From NCBI GenBank assembly GCA_029224185.1, contig CM055190.1, forward strand, positions 21,702,620 to 21,766,619: 64,000 bases of DNA, given 5' to 3'. Origin of the DNA: Karalla daura. Lineage: Eukaryota; Chordata; Actinopteri; Chaetodontiformes; Leiognathidae. The notes under the pieces are model-generated. The model worked only from the letters and a program-made list of their open reading frames with translations. It did no database searches and was not told the DNA's origin. This document shows, in pieces, positions 1 through 11,535 of this stretch. The translations under genes and the position numbers were made by a program. How positions within the stretch are numbered: position 1 is the stretch's first letter; every line of letters begins with the position of its first letter.

Positions 1-434
1 CCACAAGCACAGCAAACACCAGCTCGGGCTCATACGCTAGCTGCAGGCGGGGCTCTGATGTGCGCAATACTCTGGAGAGCACCTCTCGAGACGTACAAAG
101 GGGGCAGTTTCATTGAGTAAAAAGCTATTTTACCTTTGATGGCGGCCTTTGCCGAGATTACGCGGTTAGAGCAGGGACACAACCACGAGACATCTAGTTG
201 GAGATGTGTGCGTCCGCTGGAGTGAGGTGAAACAGATCATTAGTTTCCCAGCGAGGAAAAAAAAAAACAATGTCTAAGATACGTACGCTGAGAGACTCAA
301 TGAAATCATCCAGGGTCTTGTTCCGCATGCCTACGTGAATTACTCACTCACCTCCTTTTCGTAAGGACCTAACCTTGGAGCGGACCACGTGGCGGGAGGC
401 ATGAAGTGCAAACCTGTGCCTGCACTGGCATTGA
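1..434 (-). CDS. Unrecognised partial gene: two candidate exons (352-434 and 1-84, continuing off the left edge)
   Basis: Two minus-strand segments look like consecutive exons. Exon A, 352-434 (83 nt), has a strong acceptor (TGCTTTCTCTTTTCAG) and donor (GGAG|GTGAGT). Exon B, 84 down to 1 and beyond, has a pyrimidine-rich acceptor ending TCTCGAG. In one frame both are open and the split codon joins as GAG. Exon A reads RHRFALHASRHVVRSKVRSL and exon B reads VLSRVLRTSEPRLQLAYEPE followed by LVFAVLV. The alternating charged and hydrophobic pattern and GC-ending codons look like real protein. A second frame of exon A is also open but does not fit exon B. I do not recognise the family. The 5' exons were not found and could lie anywhere to the right; the intron between A and B is 267 nt. 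Confidence 0.45.
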
Positions 435-1790
435 CTGAAAAGAGAAAGCATCAACACCCACCTGGCGACTACGTAGTTGCACAGTTTTGTTGAACAAACA
501 CACACTGGCCCAAACTGTGTCTAATGATTCCCCCGTTTTTTCAAGAGGTGTGCCGGTTTTTGGACACGGCATTCATCTTATACAAGTCGTTGGCATCGTT
601 TTTATTCAACCCCATGCAGATGTAGATGTGCGAGAGGCGTGTTATTAGAGTTATTAAACACGAAAGGTCTACGCTTTCGATTAAAGAAAACGATGCGAAA
701 AGTAATTACATGACTGCGACACACAGAAGTTGCAGCACTGGGCTCGCCAAGTCCTCCATACGTGTTAATTACCAATCGAGGTGCACGCGGCGATGGTACG
801 TCACCTGCAATTATCAGGACCGCTGACATCATGGAGGCGCGACAGCTCGGCCTGGTAACGGCAAACATACCTTAAGTGGTTGATTACGGCCCCGTAATTT
901 GAGAGGCTAGAAATAATCAGTCAAAGTCGTGCCATTTCCCGACCCGAGCCCTCAGACGCGCCGAGGCTGCGTTTCCACCGGAGACCTCGGGTTTTCATCA
1001 CCTTCCATATTCAAAGGGAGGGGGGAGGGGGGAAGGGGGGCCATTGTTGTGTGCCGCGCACTTGGAGCTCAGACCACAGAGGATTAGAAGTTAAAATATT
1101 TCAACTCTTCGTGGCACAGCGCTCCGCTTCGTCTGCTTTGTCTCAGCGAAACAGTGGGCGCCACGGGCGGCGCGGGGGCTCACATCTGTTTAGGGCCCTG
1201 CTAAAATCCACGGGGGGATCTCGGGATGAGTCAATAATTACGCAGTTTATCCCAGTTTTTTTTTTCCCCCATCTCGCCATAATATGTCATACAAATTAGA
1301 ACAGCATCAGCGAGGTTTTAACGCTTCCAGTGTTTGGAGATATGCGGTCCAAAGCTTTGCCTGAATACATTTTGTTAAAAAAACACACGGGCAGAGATAT
1401 TGAAGAGAAGGCAACGAGCGCGATCGAGCCCCTTTTGTTCACGAGCAGAGGGAGATTTTCTGATCCGGATTCTCACGTGTAACGGCAGCGTAAACGGCGC
1501 TCCCTCAGTTTACCCTGGGCGCGGGAGACAATCACGGCGACGGCCTGGTGGAGCCACCAGGTCTGCTTTTCCTCACGTCACTTCGTGCCTGGGGAAGCAA
1601 CAGGTGTGGAGGCAGGTCCGTTTCACAGGGCGACGAGAGGAGAGCAGCTGGGCGAACGGCTCACCCCCGTTGATGCGGAGGTCCAATCAAAAATGTTTCG
1701 GAGAGTGATTTTAGCAGTATATTTAGGTTTTGTCCATTGGAAACATGTCTAACAGGGCGGCAACAGCGATCTATAGTTTCTCTATTCATT
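435..1790. other. Non-coding stretch, no gene recognised
   Basis: Moderately GC-rich from about 950 to 1,700, with a G-rich run (GGGAGGGGGGAGGGGGG type) at 1,015-1,040 that could form a quadruplex. Open frames are short and have no splice support. Could be intron or regulatory DNA of the left-edge gene. Confidence 0.5.
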
Positions 1791-1905
1791 CTCGACCGAT
1801 TAATTTAGTTGATTAGTTAATCATTTAGTTGATTGAAAATTGGAAAAATTGTTAATGCCTGATCCACAAAAACCAAGACAAGGTCTTTTCATGACTTCTA
1901 ATGGT
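1790..1905. repeat. Dispersed repeat fragment, TTGATTAGTTAATC type
   Basis: CGATTAATTTAGTTGATTAG and following bases resemble a widespread fish repeat built of TTAATCGATTA-like words. Related copies lie at 47,600-47,830 and 56,645-56,745. Confidence 0.5.
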
Positions 1906-2119
1906 CCGGATCTTCCTTTTTATTTTCTAAATTTTCTTTCATCGAGTACTAGAGACATTTTTTAATGCTTGAATGGATTCATTGATTGTCAAAATAGTTG
2001 TGGATTCGTTGTCGATGAATCGGCTCTAAAGCCTCATGAACAGTGTGTCCTCTCACTGCATTGTGCTGCATTATAATGCATCGTGATGCATATATAACTC
2101 TGATGCACTAGTCATGCCC

Positions 2120-2200
2120 TGTACTTGACTCGCAACCTGTCCAAGGTGTATTTCACCCTTTGCACTGGAGATAGTCAACAGCACGAACCAGACCTGGACC
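2120..2200 (+). repeat. Fragment of tRNA-like dispersed repeat (tail end)
   Basis: CAACCTGTCCAAGGTGTATT and nearby GGAGATAG match the tail pattern (GCGACCTGTCCAGGGTGTA, then GGAGATAG) also seen at 19,690-19,905. Confidence 0.45.
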
Positions 2201-4000
2201 AGGTCTTCAGCCATATTAAGGTTGTATTCATGTGCATTAAATTCTGTAATGTCACTGCAACTCACTATCCGTCTTCAACCACCACCACCAGCAGAGGACA
2301 AAAAGTGAGTGTTTGGATTCACTATCCGTATGATTCAGTTCATGCTCCAGTTGGTGATCCTTGTGGGCCTGCAGTTCCACGCCTGAATTTTTGTTGACCC
2401 CTTGTTATTTCCAAGTGTTGTCAGTAATGCATTACCTTTGCCAACTGCCACCAAAATCCAATCAGGTGAATACCTGAATAAGGTGTAAACGTGGGCAAAC
2501 CAGTCAGAGGACCATATATTAGGAAATATAGAAGAAAAATGATAATGTGCAACTAGGGCACAATTAAGCTAGTCTCTGGTAGAAAGCCAGAGTATGAGCT
2601 CCTGCCCAGTGATTACATTTATGTCGGAAAGTGGAACATTTCAGTAATATACAAAAATAGAAACTTCTGAGCTGGTCTTAAGATTGAAAAGACCAAGACA
2701 TCCGTCCATTTTCTGTTTTTTACAGCTGCCCTGGAAATGGCTGAATGGAGCATTTATCCTTGTTCTCTGGTGTGAACATACAAGATATGGAACATTGGTT
2801 TCTAAGGAAATGCCTCAGATGTTGCTTTACAAGCCCTTTCACGACCCTATTTTTAGGTATGGGAATAAAACACTCAGATCCGTTTCATCTTTTCGCACAG
2901 GCTTTACATTGATTGTCTGCCTCGCCTGCTGCTCACATGAATGTTAACATGGCTTGACGTGCCTCGCGCGGTAACTGGAACCACACACCTAAGGAGGACG
3001 TACACGTCGAGCCTCATATGTTTGCGCCAGAATCACACATTGATGAAGAACCGGGAGCTCGTTTTTAACCGGAAACTTTACCAAACTGCTTCTTTGTAGA
3101 CGTCTTCTTCCATTCACTTGCATACCTGATCGGAGGTGCGTCCTTGCAAACTACTTTGGAGATGTACTGTAGGGTGGTATGGCTTGCTTCTCATTCCATC
3201 CCTGTCCAGATTCAGCCGTTTCTCCCAACTTCCATTTCAATATCCAAAATGTATACGTGAGTGAGGACGTGATGACCTGCCATATATCCTTGGTTGGTAA
3301 TAAATATTAGATGAAAAGAAAAAAGAAAAACTAAAAGAAAAACTGTGAAAACAACCAACTGCTCCATATATTGTATATAATATCTCAGTTTAGACCTTCT
3401 CTGTCTTTTCTTAACTCTGCTATTCTTGTCTGCAGTTGTCAGTCAGAGCCACCTGACCTTGATTATAATTATGTTGTGTGACAGCGCATACTGCAATGCA
3501 CAATACAGCACATATTGTGGAGAGGAGGTACACTTCTTTACTCCCATTGACAAACCACACTGAGATTGATAAATGCTGTTTATACAGTTGGGTTTTGAGT
3601 GCTGTTGTGCCGATGAACCTCCTCACAGTGGACATGTGAATGTTACAGTATAATGCCTTGATACGAGGTTCATAATCGTTTATTGTTATTGTGTATGATT
3701 CCTCGAGAGAGGGAGCAGACTACAGTATATCTTCCTGAGCCAGGGTCAACGGAGGACAGCCTTAATTGACTCAACTCGATTCCCCGCAGGTCGGGAACAC
3801 TGGCCCGTATTAATGAGCAAAGGTTTCAAGGTGAGCCGCTGTATTTATTCAACTTGACAGAAAAAGTTTTGAGACGTCTCATTCGTATGAGAACAGAATG
3901 TTGAACTACTTTTTTTTTTTTGTTCTGGACCGAACCCAAGTTGTCTTCCAATGTCTTCCAGTACAAATTCAGGGCCCTCTGTCTAGAGGTGAAATGTGTG
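2200..4000. other. Non-coding stretch, no gene recognised
   Basis: Only short, unsupported open frames. An A-rich patch sits at 3,310-3,350. Nothing else stands out. Confidence 0.5.
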
Positions 4001-4003
4001 CGT

Positions 4004-4064
4004 GCGTGTGTGTCTGTGTTTGTGTGTGTGTGTGTGTGTGTAGGTCTGTTTGTGTGTGTGTGTT
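4004..4064. repeat. GT microsatellite (imperfect)
   Basis: Interrupted GT repeats. Confidence 0.85.
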
Positions 4065-4129
4065 TCAGCGTGAGCTAATGGAGAACACACCTGTTCTCCT
4101 CTGAGAGCTCAAAGTCAAACACGACGGCT

Positions 4130-4420
4130 TTTAGGGGGGATGACAGAAGAAGAGAGAAAACAGGAAGCCGACAAGACAAAACAAGTCAGGAAAATGAAAA
4201 CACAAAAGACAGAATTTGAGACAAAGATTAAATGGGATGCACCAGTGCGACGAAGAGAGAAAGCTGAGGAAAGCTGAGGTACGCCAAGACAGAAACGAGC
4301 AAGACGAGGCGAGGTTAGAGGGAAGGGAAGATCAGAAGGTGACGGGGGGATTGAGGGAGACGGAAAAGGGGTGTTGGATATTTGCAGAGAAGAAGATGAG
4401 GAGAACAGAAAGCAAGTCCT
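4130..4420. repeat. Purine-rich tract
   Basis: Long A/G-rich strand on plus (GAAGAGAGAAAACAGGAAG type). The open frames on either strand here follow from low complexity. Confidence 0.6.
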
Positions 4421-4868
4421 TGGTGATTCCAGCAAGTTCTCGACAACAACATCTGGCTCCCTGATTAAAAACTTCAGCTCTCAGTCTCTTTTACTTTCTT
4501 ACCGTTCTTCTCTGAAGCAATAAAAGGAGCCCGCGGTGACTTATCAACCCCGGAGGCACCTGCTGATTTTAAATACGACATAAACTCCTTAATTAGCTGC
4601 AGGAAAGAATTACTTTCACCAGGTCTGAGGTCCTGGTGCACGTTTGGCGCTCCCTGTCGACCCGTTCCTGTCCTCAAGGTTCTGAACCGCCAGTATTTAT
4701 TGACTCCACGGCTCTAATATTCAACGTGTTTAAGCTTTCAGTTACTGAAAGCAAAAACGTGGGCATGATATCTGAGGTTTGAAATCACTTAATAATAACA
4801 ATTCATTTAATTTACTGAGCACTTTGTGTTTGGAGTAAAATCTCGGAGTGCTAGAAGGGAATATGGAA

Positions 4869-4890
4869 TATTTCCATTTAAATGGAAATA
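4869..4890. repeat. 22-bp perfect palindrome
   Basis: Arms TATTTCCATTT and AAATGGAAATA meet with no spacer around a TTTAAA centre. Confidence 0.9.
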
Positions 4891-5447
4891 CATCTGGATT
4901 ATGAGATTTAAAAGAAAATCCCCCTGAGAGTGGAAAAACACATCTATATATTATATTTAAGCTTAATTTCGCTATTTATCCCAATGGATCTAATGTACAG
5001 CTCTTAGAGGATTAAAAGAAAGAAAGACGTGCAAAAAATAAGTGGATAGGAAGCACCTCAGTGCTTTAGTGAGATTTCAGTGAGGCGGAAAAGAGACATG
5101 AGGAAAGGATTGGCTCGATGAAAAACAGGCTCGGATGAGCGATCAAATATGAAATAAGTCGGAGGAGGCACTGGAAACACAGGTTTTTAGAAGAGAAGGG
5201 CATATTAAAAAAGACGAGGAGAGGAATAAACATTACATTTGCCGGCATGTAAAAGGGAGCCCAAAACATAGATGAGCCGGCGCTCTCCTGGTGACAAACT
5301 GAAACCCGCTCCATTGATGGTAAATGGAGGTCCGGCTTTTTACGGATGCATCCAGAGAGCTGTTTTTGGGGCCCATTTGGCACATTTTCTGGTTCGGAGC
5401 CATTTGCACCAGACACTGGAGAGAAAATGGAAAATAGGTGTGGGGGT

Positions 5448-5467
5448 AAAAAAAAAAAAAAAAAAAA
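5448..5467. repeat. Poly(A) run
   Basis: 20 A on plus. A second A run of similar length is at 6,221-6,241. Confidence 0.9.
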
Positions 5468-5469
5468 GC

Positions 5470-5940
5470 AAGAGAGTAGAAGTTGTGAATTAGAATGCCA
5501 GCGAGTTAGTGAGGGAGGGATTGATGCGGGAAGGGAGTGGGGGTGGAGAGAGTAAACAGACTGGGAGGAGGTGGTGATGATGATGAAAGCCGTGTGAGCG
5601 TTAGGGCTAGTGGGAGGGAGAGAAGTACTGTAAAGAGGAGAGGGATGCTGGGGAGTGGAGGGGAGGAGGGAGGGGAGGAGGGAGGGGTGCGTGGTAATGA
5701 TGTTGGTAGGGCGATGATGAGATGTGGTTAAATGAGAAACGACTCGCAAGACCAGGAGGGATGGAGAGCGAGCGATGAGCCCTTTCCACGTGGACAGGTT
5801 TAAGCGGCGAGGAGGAGACGAAAGGAGGCACTCGACAAAAGAGGAGAGGGTACTGGAGGAATGGAGGGAGGACGTTGGAGGGGTGGGGTGTGGGGGGGGG
5901 CTGAGCGGAGGGGGGCGGAGGGAGGGGAGACGAGGGGTAT
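5470..5940. repeat. Long purine (GGA/GAGG) tract
   Basis: Nearly 0.5 kb of strongly purine-biased plus strand, with GGGAGGGGAGGAGGGAGGGG near 5,660-5,690. The 294-residue open frame on the minus strand (5,066-5,950) is a by-product of missing stop codons. Confidence 0.75.
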
Positions 5941-5959
5941 GGGTACACACAACGTGCTA

Positions 5960-8510
5960 TTGACTGAAGGCTTTCCCCGTTAATTGCATATTCCCTATGA
6001 TTGCACTGTGGATTGCTGCTCTGAATGAGAATTACTTTCCGTCACTCTTGTCTCCCGGACAGAGGGCGGGAACAGGTGCGGGACGACGTGAAGGCGCGGA
6101 GAGGCAGGAGACGAGGAGGCGCGCGCTCAAAACAAATCTAATTCTTGGTTTTAGTTAAACGGTCGGCAAAGTCAATAGCAAAGTGGCAAACCCAATGGCT
6201 CGTCCACCTTCCTTGACCTTAAAAAAAAAAAAAAAAAAAAACGGTGTTTGAGAAGTTTTACTTTTGAGTCCGGGTCCTCTCCCCAGGCGCTCCCAGCAGC
6301 TCCTCTGGGAGGATCCTGAGGTTTTCACAGCCCGGGTAGAGATATGTAATCTCTACCGGCACGTCCTCAGTCCGCCCCGGGGTCTACTCCCACGTGGACA
6401 GACATCCTGGCCCTGTGTCCCAACCACCTCAGCAGCCTCTTATCAGCAGGTTACGATAAAGCAAAACGTGGCACGTAAACTCTCAAATAGGGGAAAAACA
6501 TTTTGGGAAACATCTGGGAGCCAGGCCGACTAAGCGTTATGCCTATACATAATGTATATGACGAGGCTGTATTGCATACAAATCAGACTGAGTCCTTTTT
6601 TTTTCTCGTAATCGAGTAGAGCCCCGGGTCCGTGGACGGGGCGGAGCGAGTGGACAGATTAAAAGCGTCCCTGTGTTCCCCGCGATAAGGGAAACAAATG
6701 ATCCTGTGATAAAGTGCATGCACGGAGTACTGGCGATAGCACTTGTGATCAACGTCTCCTTTGTGCGGGTCTGAAAGGCTCCCGGTCTCCCCGGGGAGAC
6801 GATGATGATGATTCACAAGTCATCAGTAGCAACACGCTGACGGGGGCGATTAATATCCTGCTCTTCACGTGCGTCAGGTCCACTCGCGTGCCCATAAGAC
6901 GAGGGAACCGGGACAAAGGTCGGCACGCACACAACCGGAGAACACTTCATTCATGCCACCTCGTGCCATCTCGGCTCATGAGCCCGGCTCTGCCGAAGTC
7001 TCAGTGTACTTACGTACGGTATAGACTGCATGTAATACTTAGTACCACATATTTGGTTCTGTCCACAGATGGACTTCAGGCGCTTGAAATCCCACTGAAT
7101 GAGCTCGAGGTTACTCTCTTGGTCTTGAAGCAAACCAAACTCACCCCAAACGTCTGACTTGGCCCTTGAGGATTAATTTGCTATTAATAACTTCTGACAA
7201 ACAGTATCAAAATCACTCAGGTGATGGGTGGATCAAGTTCAATATTTCTTTGCTTTTCAGAATAAAATCACCACAAACTGTTACCTGCCGCATTCAGTGC
7301 AGCTTTATTCGTACCAGTGGATTTTTCAAAGCATTTTATTTGACCTATTGGACACCATTTTTGTGGGTACCCATTGCAGGTGATATCTATGTATCCAAAT
7401 ACCTGGTATAAATATTAAAATATGGAATTTTGTCCGTATCGTTCAGTCCTCATCTGAAGTTCATCAGCTGCTTATGGCAGATTCAGAGAATGGGATTGTA
7501 CGTATTTCTCTTTTAGGCAGTGAATGCCACACTGTGGCAATCTATGGCACAGAGACCCACTGTGGCCTGTGCTTAAAGTTTATGATCCAGGTGACGTTAA
7601 CCGCCTCACAGCTCGGCGTTCATCGCTGCCGGTCGCTACAATATAACCGACAGGACAAAGCCAACCGGGCGGCGTATTAACTCGATTGTCCTACGACGAA
7701 ATGTTATATCCTCCAGCAGCGCTACAGGTCCCCAGAGATGAACACAAACGTATCTTGTGCGCCCAAGACAATCAAGACCACAACAAACCAGAAAGCGATC
7801 GCCTGATGGGACTTAAGGGGATCGGCAGTTCCCCCGTATAGCAGACAAAATATTGCAGCGCATGGCTCATTATTGACAGATGACAGGGAACACATCCCGC
7901 CACGCGTTAGAGAAATATACAGCAAGGCTCCGAGCAAATGAACACAGGTGTTTCGGAGGGGATCTATAGCATCATTACTCAAACAATCATCCGCTGTGCG
8001 AGACAAACATCTGCCTCCAAAAGTATTCTGGCTTTACAAACACCAGGTGCACCGTGTTATGAAAAGCAATTTATGCCCAGTGTGTTTTTCAACGCCTTCC
8101 CTTCTGATTTCCGTTGGACTGGAGGCATTCGTCCCATTATTGGATTAGAATACCATCAACCTTGTGGATGACGGCACATTTTGATTTGACTGGTGATCAT
8201 GATTCAAGGTGATTTTTTTGGGGGGGGGCTCCCACACATCCGCACTGACAAAACAAAGTGTCATAGCGCGCAGAAATGGATCTGTCCTCGTTGCCTCGGC
8301 AGGCACTTAAGAAGGAATGGGTTTCGGTCGGGATCCAAAGTGTCTGACCTCGCTGTTTAAGTGTGTGTAAGTCAATCAAGTAGCATGCGACCTGGAAGTA
8401 TTTGCCGTTAGGAAATATTTGACCCTTGTTAAACTGTTTCTGACAAAGTCCAGGTGTCTGTGCTCTTTTGTCTCTCCCCGTTTTAATCGACCCGCCTCTC
8501 TCTAATACGC
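5960..8510. other. Non-coding stretch, no gene recognised
   Basis: No supported coding exon. Contains the hairpin at 6,335-6,357 and a CpG-containing patch at about 6,250-6,430 and 6,600-7,000. Confidence 0.5.
6335..6357. repeat. Hairpin (9-bp inverted repeat, 5-nt loop)
   Basis: GGTAGAGAT, loop ATGTA, ATCTCTACC. The pairing continues outwards (CCG/CGG) past one bulged G. Confidence 0.85.
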
Positions 8511-8527
8511 CTGCACGGACGAACACG

Positions 8528-8630
8528 CACACACACACACACACACACACTCCATGCAAAGCATCATGGACCTGTAGGCTTGTATACACGCTTATTTGGA
8601 AACACCCACACACACACACACACACACACT
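8528..8630. repeat. Two CA microsatellites
   Basis: CA runs at about 8,528-8,550 and 8,606-8,630. Confidence 0.85.
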
Positions 8631-8689
8631 TGGCTCTTGGATCAATTGCAATTCTCCATTTAGGGCACAAATCAGCAGACAGCCTTTCA

Positions 8690-8910
8690 TCTCTTCAGCC
8701 TCTCCTACTCTTCCTCCACACTGCCCACCTCTCTATTGATCTCTGTCACTCTGTCTTGTTTGCTGTTTTCCTCTCCCTCTTTTCCTCTCTTCCTCTTTTT
8801 TCCCCCATCCCGCCCTCAGTTTTTTCCTCCTCTCCACCTCTAGATGTATCTGTTGCGCTCTGCCTCACCTCCCTCAACCTGTTCTGTTTGCTCTCTCTCT
8901 CTCTGGGTGT
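8690..8910. repeat. Pyrimidine-rich tract
   Basis: CT-biased plus strand, no coding support. Confidence 0.6.
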
Positions 8911-9239
8911 CTCCCATCATGCACACACCCTATCAAATTAAGTTCATTTCCAATCCATGGAAAGCTATTGACCCTCCGCAGAGGTTGCACACTGTCGGAT
9001 TTATTGAACAGTTCATACCTGTTTGCCTGTCTGAATGTCCTTTTGACCTCATTTACACCCGGTATTGAAATGTGATCCGTATATCCGATAAGAGATGCTC
9101 TTGCCTATGCATTAAGACCGGGCTTTTCTAATCCATTAATGTTATCAGTGCGATATGATCTATGTTATCCAGAGCAGTCCCATACACACACAAACTTAAA
9201 AAAAAAAAAATCTACGGAATGACTGCTCGTCTCCTCTTG

Positions 9240-9445
9240 TCCATCCCTCCATTATCTTGACTGCTTTGTGTCTGGTTTGCTCTCCAGCTCACGAAAGGTG
9301 AAGGCAGGGAATACATCCTGGACAGGTCATCGGTCACAGGACACACGCCACACACCATTCACACACACTCTCGCGCCTGGGGGCAAATCCGTCTCTGGAG
9401 AAAATCCAAGCAGACCAAGGAATAACATGCAAACTGCAAAGAGAT
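9240..9445 (-). repeat. tRNA-like dispersed repeat, reverse copy
   Basis: Contains the reversed words ATCCTGGACAGGTCATCGGTC, CACACACCATTCACACACAC and AACATGCAAACTGC in the order expected for the minus orientation. Diverged. Confidence 0.55.
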
Positions 9446-11399
9446 ACATGCATACATGCAGCAATAACACATCATTAGGTACATTTCCATCAAATGTACA
9501 TTTTTGCATTCAGGTAGGTGATAACTGTTGGCAACTGTTGTGCTTTAGTTTCTTTCAAAAGTAGTTTAGCAAGGCTGGATTTTGTTAGATTTACTTGATG
9601 TGGCACAATCACTTTGTCCTGCCCGCCCCCACCTCACTGTGACCTTTTGTGTCAACAAGCCACCTTTGTTCACTTCCACGGAGAATTGTTTGATTTCTTT
9701 ATCGTCGTATTATTGTCTGCTGCCTGGGTTCAGCGGGTGGACAGAACGATGACATAGGGGGTAATAGGACCGGTTCACTTCAAACAAAGATGGCGCAGTG
9801 TGGAGCAAGACTGAACTTTTACTAAATTTGATCAAAATATCTGCTGAATCAATATTTGGACATCTGGAATCCTGCAGGATGAGATTTAATGAAAATGATG
9901 GGATAGCGTGTGAGTAGACTGTATGAGAATTACAGATCGTATGCGGAAGACACACACTGGACAGGTTTTGGAGATTAGTTTTCACGGAGTATGATCCTAA
10001 GATCCAAAGCACAATGCCTTCTGGATTCAATCCCATACTCATAATGGAGGACTGTTAAACAAGTCTTTGTTTTCTTTTTCCATCTTGTCTTTACATTGCC
10101 ACGGGTAAATGGTTGAGTCTGTTCTTTCGTCCCTCTACCAGACTAAACCGGTGTCGGCACTGAAGCGGGTTTACCCTGGATCACAGGAGCGGAAATAATA
10201 TCCATGCACATGCTAATCCCTGTTCGTCTGCTTTGGCACAATATGTGGTGATAAGATGTCACTGTTGTGCTGTTTACGCGCTGCAAATCCGTCAGATCAC
10301 CTATTAGTCAGCATGGGCAGTGTACAGTTTCCATTAAACTTGTTGAAAATCTATGGCTGCTCACACAAACTAGTAATTCCGTGAATGTCATAAACTCCCA
10401 AATGGGATCGACTGTTTAGGAGGAAGAGGCAGTCAGAGTCTCTGAGCTCTGGTTTAGCGGACACACGCTTCATAAATCAACTTCATATCCGTGAGACAAC
10501 ATCTGAATGTGGGGTGAAAGACACATCAGCTCGCCTGAAGTCATTATATAAAAAAATATATAAAATATATTCATGAATCTGGATGCCCAGGCTTGGTTCT
10601 GGAGCGATAAGGAAATACAGGATGTGTGAGTTTGTGAAAGCGTGTGCGCACAGGCACACGTGTGTGTTTGCGTGTGTGTGTGTGTGTGCGACTTCACAGT
10701 CAAACAGAGACAAACAAAAAAGGGAGATAAGAGAGAATAACTAAGAAAAGACACTAATGGAAAGAGAGTTATGGTAATGTGCGAGTGACCCCTTGAAAGT
10801 CGTCCTGATGAAACAGTAAAAAAAGCATGACAACACTTTTAGCTTTGATGATATCTCCAGCAGGGCTGTTGGCGCAATTAACCGCCTGTTTATGGCAACA
10901 CTTTCTAGTAACTCTGCAATTAAGGCACGCCAACGTCGACCGACAACTGGGACACAATACCATGCGGGGTACGACATCGGCCATGGTCCAGTGTCCTACG
11001 TCCTCAAACATTAGCTGGAATGAGTTCGGGAAAAAAAGATGTCAGGTTTGTTTTTTTTGTTTTTAAAATGGTGCCTCACAAATGTTTTTGTATGATTTTT
11101 TATTGCCGACAAGAGACAAGAGATATTTAGATTATTAAATTATGTAATTATCGATACATTGTGGGACAGATGAAGGCATATTTTGAAGGCATACTTGTAT
11201 TCTATATGATTAGACATCACTGTTTTTCTTATCACTTCTTTTGACCTTTTAACTTTTACTGTTTTGCCATTTTGCTACTTATAGGATGAAACAGATACAC
11301 GGGTGTTTCTCGCTGACACGAAATCCAGACTGCTGTTACAGAACCAGCCAGCAAGATGAGACAGAGATGACTCTAATTACAGACAGCACACCTATACTG
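9446..11399. other. Non-coding stretch, no gene recognised
   Basis: Unsupported short open frames only. A short GT tract is at about 10,660-10,690 and an AT-rich patch at 10,545-10,570. Confidence 0.5.
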
Positions 11400-11535
11400 T
11401 GCCATCCATCCATTTACAACCCGCTGCGTACCTACAGTACCTGGAGCCAGTCGCCACGCACAAAGGGGCAAAAGCAGGGAATACGACCTGTCTATCACAG
11501 GACAGACACACAGAACTTCCATACCCACTTACTCG
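11400..11535 (-). repeat. tRNA-like dispersed repeat, reverse copy (tail part)
   Basis: Begins CCATCCATCCATTTACAACC and contains ACGACCTGTCTATCACAGGAC, the reversed tail of the same family. Confidence 0.6.

Noticed and set aside
5066..5950. 294-residue minus-strand open frame rich in Ser/Pro/Leu
   Set aside because: Complement of a purine tract; low complexity, no family features, no splice support.
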